Shown here piece by piece: positions 51,719-55,388 of a DNA stretch of 55,388 nt; the stretch's first letter is position 1, and each line of letters starts with the position of its first letter. The DNA comes from Methanoregula sp. (lineage in GTDB: Archaea; Halobacteriota; Methanomicrobia; Methanomicrobiales; Methanospirillaceae): NCBI GenBank assembly GCA_026394595.1, contig JAPKXX010000040.1, positions 1 through 55,388 of the forward strand, read 5' to 3'. The notes under the pieces are model-generated. The model was not told the origin of the DNA and searched no databases. It was given only the letters and a program-made list of their open reading frames with translations. Both the position numbers and the translations under genes were made by a program.

Positions 51719-52804
51719 TTATTTTCCTCTCTTGCGGGTGATGGTGAGGCCTTTATTGTCCACTTTTGTGCTGATTGCAACAGAGAGGCCCATGGGTTTG
51801 ATAAGTTTCTCGATAGATGCGCGATCTTTTTCCGTGACGACCGCAATGGATGGGCCTACCGAGCTCATGCCGACAAATTCGAGATGTGCTTCGCGCAGCA
51901 GGTTCATGTAGTGATAAATCCCGTAGCTGTGGTGCTCAACCTCCGCCCGTTTGGACCCGCGGAATTCGATCTCCCATATGACATCGCCGATTTTCAATAA
52001 GTCGTCACGTTCCAGCGCCGGCACCAAGTCCATGAGGAACATGTATGCCTTTAGTTCGCGGTCGCGGTAGTCGAGCGTGCGGGCTTTGTTCATCAGAAGG
52101 TCGAACTCTTTTGTGCCTGCGGACGAGATGTCGGTCGGCGGGATAATGATATGCACGTGTTTGCCCTCCGCAAAGGGGTGGTGGTAGACAAGCGAGAGTT
52201 CATCGCCCATCACCGCCATGCCACCGTGGGTGCTTACCGCAGGACCTACGCCGGTCTCAAACCCGAACGTGATGGTCCCGTCGGCTGTTTCCTCTACGTA
52301 ATTATGGCCAATCAGGGTGCGCAGCTGGTTGTTGGAGAGTGGTGCCCCGACCGCTTCGTTGAGTGCTGTGGCGACCGCGATCATGACGGTGCTTGTCGAT
52401 CCGAGCCCCACGTGCTTATGCTCGTGATCGGTCGCCCGTATCCGGAACCCGCCGCGGTATCCGGTCGTCTTTTTGAAGACCTCGACAAAATTGCGGATGA
52501 TCGGTTCACGGTTATAATCGATCTCAAGCCCGCTTTTGGTGCACTCAACTTCAGCCGTGCAATAACACTGGATTGCAAACCCGACCCCTCCCCCGCCCGG
52601 GTGGTCCGGGGCAAACCGGTTCATGTCAAGCACGGTCAGGTGAATGCGTGCCGGTGCTACAACCTTCACAGTCCCTTTGATTGGGGCAAGTTTATACTTC
52701 CGTTTCTCGTATCCCAGGGTCTTGATATTTGTTCCTGGCACAAAAGTCTTAAACTCGTACTCAACGAGGTCAAGATCACCGCCGCGTATCTTCATTATAG
52801 GCAT
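51719..52804 (-). CDS. GHMP-kinase-fold protein, beta-RFAP-synthase-like
   Basis: The 361-aa protein has the GHMP motifs ARIHLTVLDMNRFAP, GGGGVGFAI and HVGLGSTSTVMIAVATAL and a C-terminal GMSSVGPSIAVV glycine motif. The RIHLTVLDMN start resembles beta-ribofuranosylaminobenzene 5'-phosphate synthase, which condenses 4-hydroxybenzoate with PRPP in tetrahydromethanopterin synthesis. An extra N-terminal part of about 45 residues (MPIMKIRGGDLDLVEYEFKT) precedes the usual start. GAGGTACCT supports ATG 52804. The assignment is likely but other GHMP activities remain possible. Confidence 0.75.
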   Translation of the reverse strand: MPIMKIRGGDLDLVEYEFKTFVPGTNIKTLGYEKRKYKLAPIKGTVKVVAPARIHLTVLDMNRFAPDHPGGGGVGFAIQCYCTAEVECTKSGLEIDYNREPIIRNFVEVFKKTTGYRGGFRIRATDHEHKHVGLGSTSTVMIAVATALNEAVGAPLSNNQLRTLIGHNYVEETADGTITFGFETGVGPAVSTHGGMAVMGDELSLVYHHPFAEGKHVHIIIPPTDISSAGTKEFDLLMNKARTLDYRDRELKAYMFLMDLVPALERDDLLKIGDVIWEIEFRGSKRAEVEHHSYGIYHYMNLLREAHLEFVGMSSVGPSIAVVTEKDRASIEKLIKPMGLSVAISTKVDNKGLTITRKRGK

Positions 52805-52985
52805 AGGTACCTCATGGTATACTGGCTTGTTAAAGAATATGTTTTTACTAATTGCTAAAACCGGTATCACTTAAAAGTATTTGGAAACTCTATCAGGGAT
52901 CCGAGTGTTGGTTGAATGCAATAACGAGATGACATGGAATTGGAGATGCCATCATTATCCGGTTATCAGGCACAGACTGCGTTTC

Positions 52986-53393
52986 TTATGAGATCCTGAT
53001 TGCCACGCCATCAAATTCCGCCACGGGGCGTTCTCCTTCATACACCATGACGCGGTAGGTGGAATATCTCCCATGCTCACCGACCAGTTCCGCTGTCGCT
53101 GTAAGATCTCCCGATGCCGGCGCGATGTACTGGATATGAATTGAGACTGCCACGCGGGCGGTCCCCGCGGCATTTGCCGCCATTCCAAATGCCTGGTCCG
53201 CGAGGGAAAAGATTGCGCCGCCATGGATGACCCTGTTTGGGTTTTTCTTGCCGGAAGACGGCATCACCACGCGGGCAAACCCGTCCCGTGCTTCGATGAT
53301 CTTCATACCCAGCAGTCGGGCAAACTCGCTCTGGTCAAAGGAAGCGATCCTCTGCTGCACTGGTACCAGTAGGTGGTGGCGGCCGGATGGCAT
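52986..53393 (-). CDS. PaaI-type hotdog thioesterase
   Basis: The 135-aa protein has the hotdog-fold signature RVIHGGAIFSLADQAFGMAAN followed by AVSIHIQYIAPASGDLTATAEL. It probably hydrolyses acyl-CoA or aryl-CoA thioesters as a tetramer. The start is uncertain: ATG 53393 gives normal length; an upstream TTG at 53456 would add 21 residues of unlikely composition (proline- and cysteine-rich). Confidence 0.85.
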   Translation of the reverse strand: MPSGRHHLLVPVQQRIASFDQSEFARLLGMKIIEARDGFARVVMPSSGKKNPNRVIHGGAIFSLADQAFGMAANAAGTARVAVSIHIQYIAPASGDLTATAELVGEHGRYSTYRVMVYEGERPVAEFDGVAIRIS

Positions 53394-53486
53394 GGGTCTG
53401 TCAGAGGGAGGTGGAATGCCCAAGCATAAAAAGCATGAAGGTTCAATCGCCGCCAACGATAAAAAAGACCAGAATGGTGTGGGTTT

Positions 53487-54185
53487 TTACTTGTATTCTT
53501 TCTGTGAGTAGCTGAATTTTTGCACTTCGCCGCCATGTGCCACGATATAGATCCACTCGTATATTGACTTGAGCGACCCGTACTGCTGGTATCGTCGCAT
53601 TGAGAACCCGACCTTCATCGCACTGTCAAATTGCACCTTTCCATACTTTTTCATGCGCAGCGCAATCTCAAGGTCATCACCGGCATCGATGCAGAGGTAC
53701 ATCCCGGCCTTTACTACAGCATCTTTGCGAAACGCGGTATTGCACCCGAGCGTGTAGTAGAAGATCTTCGTGTAGTACCCGAGCTGTGAGAATGTGTTTG
53801 CAAAAAAAAGCGAGATCGAGTTTTTTATGCCCTCTTCAATAGGATAGACCGGGCCGTAGAGCTGGACGATATCCTTGTCCTCAAACCCCTTTTTGATCGT
53901 TTCAATCCACGTGGGAGGTATGATGCAGTCAGCATCCGTCGTTGCCACGACATCTCCCGTTGCCGCCATCATCCCGTCATTGCGGGCGCCCCCGATTTTC
54001 CTGCTGGTCTGGACAAAAACCCTGTCAGCGTACTTCTGTGCGATCTCGCAGGTCCTGTCCTTTGAACTACCGTCGACAACAATAATCTCGTACTCGCTGC
54101 GTGGTACGGTCTGGTGCCGGAGCGAGACGAGGCACTGGGCGATGTTCTCCTCCTCGTTGAATGTCGGAATGATCACTGAGATCAT
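53487..54185 (-). CDS. Family 2 glycosyltransferase
   Basis: The 232-aa protein is a GT-A fold transferase: ISVIIPTFNEEENIAQCLVSL, VVDGSSKDRTCEIA, GARNDGMMAATGDVVATTDADC with the DxD-like DAD for metal and nucleotide sugar, and GDDLEIALRMKK. No long membrane domain is present, only a C-terminal amphipathic part. It follows the broken FAD oxidoreductase by 61 bp on the same strand, so both may belong to an envelope-glycan or lipid locus. Confidence 0.88.
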   Translation of the reverse strand: MISVIIPTFNEEENIAQCLVSLRHQTVPRSEYEIIVVDGSSKDRTCEIAQKYADRVFVQTSRKIGGARNDGMMAATGDVVATTDADCIIPPTWIETIKKGFEDKDIVQLYGPVYPIEEGIKNSISLFFANTFSQLGYYTKIFYYTLGCNTAFRKDAVVKAGMYLCIDAGDDLEIALRMKKYGKVQFDSAMKVGFSMRRYQQYGSLKSIYEWIYIVAHGGEVQKFSYSQKEYK

Positions 54186-54246
54186 AAAAACTCCTGTATG
54201 GTTTTTGATAATATCGGGTATTAAGGGTGATGGCGGAAGGGAATGG

Positions 54247-55388
54247 TTATTTTGCAGGATATGTCTTTACAAAATCCATCACGCTGCGGATGCACCCGTC
54301 CATGTTCAGGTACTCGAACCGGGAAAATCTGCCTATAAGCGGGATGCGAAGGGAGGAACAGTAGTCCCGTACAATCCGGATGTTATCCTGGTACTCGAGG
54401 TCGTACACGACATAGGCAAACGGCTGGCGCATCACCCGCGAATAGAGGACCCGGTCCTTTGATGCAATTCCCATCGCTTCAAGTGTCCCCGTCACCTCCC
54501 GGACGATCTCATCGTCGCTCATGCGGGAGACTTCATCATCCGGCTGGTGGGTGATCTCCGCGAGGACCGACCCGCAGCCCGCGGGTGCCGCGTGAGGGCT
54601 GTAGGTAGATGGAAACGATATCCGGTTGGTCCTGCCAAGCTTTGGGTCAGGTACATAGAGCCACGAGATGTCCGGGACCTTTCCCGAGATTCCGAAGGCC
54701 ACGCAGACCAGTGAGTTGCAGACAAGCGAATCGCACGCCTGCTGCACAACGGTCGGGACATCTTCAAGAGAAGCGAGCAGGCGCTGCACCGGGATCGTCG
54801 AGATGACCTGATCTGCCTCTACCTCACTGCTTCCGTCGCTGATCCGGAACCGTGAGCCGCGTTTTTTGACAGAGCGGACAGAAAATCCGGTTCTGATGCG
54901 GTCCTGGATTGGGGCAGCAATCGCATGGACGAGCGCTTCGATACCGCCACGGAGCGGGTAGGAGAAGACTGCCTGGTGGGTATACCCCTCGGTGGGTATG
55001 CCGATCGCTGACTTGATCACGTCCTCAACCGGCGGGCGGGGGACCCTGCCATCCACCCAGTGCGCTGACATCCTGTCAGCGGGGTACTTCCAGATAACGC
55101 GATCTGCGCCTTGACAAACTCGTTGATGCAGAAGAACCGGTCTTCGGGTGGGAGATCAGAGAGGCCGTTCTCGAACGGGAACTTCACATATGCCCCTTTG
55201 TAGAAGATCTTCGTATTCCGGGTATTCCGCTGCTCGTTTCCCTCAATCATCCTGCGCATGAACGCCAGCACTTCGGTATCCCGGGAAAAGATGATGTGGG
55301 AACCGCCGATGTCAAATGTGAACCCGTTCTCGACGTTTGTCCGGCAGAGCCCTCCATACTCAGGCTCCGCTTCGAGCACGATGACGTC
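54247..55388 (-). pseudogene. Broken FAD-dependent amine-oxidase/UDP-galactopyranose-mutase-like oxidoreductase, truncated by window edge
   Basis: The N-terminal part (beyond 55388 to about 55100) shows VLEAEPEYGGLCRTNVENGF and FDIGGSHIIF, the FAD-binding half of protoporphyrinogen-oxidase-like proteins; the C-terminal part (54247 to about 55100) shows KYPADRMSAHWVDGRVP, SYPLRGGIEALV and PLIGRFSRFEYLNMDG. They are in different frames, and the roughly 45 residues that normally link them (the WIYHTFG...YNRKIW-type region) are missing. The break lies near 55090-55110. The start is outside the window. It looks like an internal deletion plus frameshift rather than a single miscall. Confidence 0.75.

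Overview
The window comes from a methanogenic euryarchaeon, most likely of the order Methanomicrobiales; genus and species cannot be fixed from sequence alone. The evidence is a mix of archaeal information genes (PCNA, PriL, Sec61 beta, FttA/aCPSF1, proteasome beta, S17e, Alba, FtsZ, RaSEA) and methanogen genes (CofE, CfbA/E/D/B, methanogenesis marker 9, HypC/A/E). There are also several exported, Thr/Pro-rich, C-terminally anchored proteins of the kind common in that order. No plasmid or virus hallmark, complete insertion sequence or CRISPR array was seen.

Layout. 1-2.5 kb is an AT-rich, scarred region: a solitary restriction-endonuclease-like gene lies between two direct copies of a repeat that includes a perfect 71-bp segment, with small gene remnants beside it. 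2.5-8 kb holds an AIM24 protein, a BaiN-type flavoprotein, a decayed MFS transporter, two zinc-ribbon proteins, cofE and Sec61 beta. 7.9-15 kb holds an amidohydrolase, UspA, a four-CBS protein, psmB-fttA, an MFS transporter and a TPR surface protein. 15.4-18.7 kb (minus strand) holds an M20 deacylase, an unknown protein, moaA and rlmE. 18.8-25.8 kb holds pcn-priL, a ThiN protein, rps17e-dapA-dapB, two tandem ferredoxins, asd and alba. 25.9-31.6 kb holds exported proteins, DUF373, a coiled-coil protein, and an RHH-ftsZ operon behind a phased operator array. 31.7-37.2 kb holds cobD-cobY, an ornithine-cyclodeaminase-type enzyme, raSEA, a surface protein and tRNA-Ser. 37.2-43.7 kb holds hypCAE, a thioredoxin-fold membrane protein, and a minus-strand mm9/citG-like/DUF447 operon. 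43.7-49 kb holds the coenzyme F430 genes cfbA-E-D-B, ilvE and tRNA-Glu. 49-55.4 kb holds a methyltransferase, PEGA and DedA proteins, a GHMP-kinase-fold enzyme, a thioesterase, a family 2 glycosyltransferase and a broken FAD oxidoreductase running off the edge.

How the genes work together. Several blocks serve C1/methanogenic cofactors: F420 (cofE), F430 (cfb), cobamide (cobD, cobY), molybdopterin/tungstopterin (moaA), perhaps tetrahydromethanopterin (GHMP enzyme, citG-like, DUF447) and NiFe-hydrogenase maturation (hyp). dapA, dapB and asd form a lysine/diaminopimelate block.

The signals most worth following are: (1) the repeat-flanked nuclease region; (2) a ~60-nt hairpin-forming sequence present twice in intergenic DNA, around 15.27 and 33.44 kb; (3) a 22-bp-phased operator array in front of the RHH-ftsZ operon; (4) tandem ferredoxin genes where one copy has TTT at the start-codon position; (5) a cluster of perfect palindromes near 28.75 kb. 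All functional statements rest on reading the sequence and on remembered family features; no database search was run.
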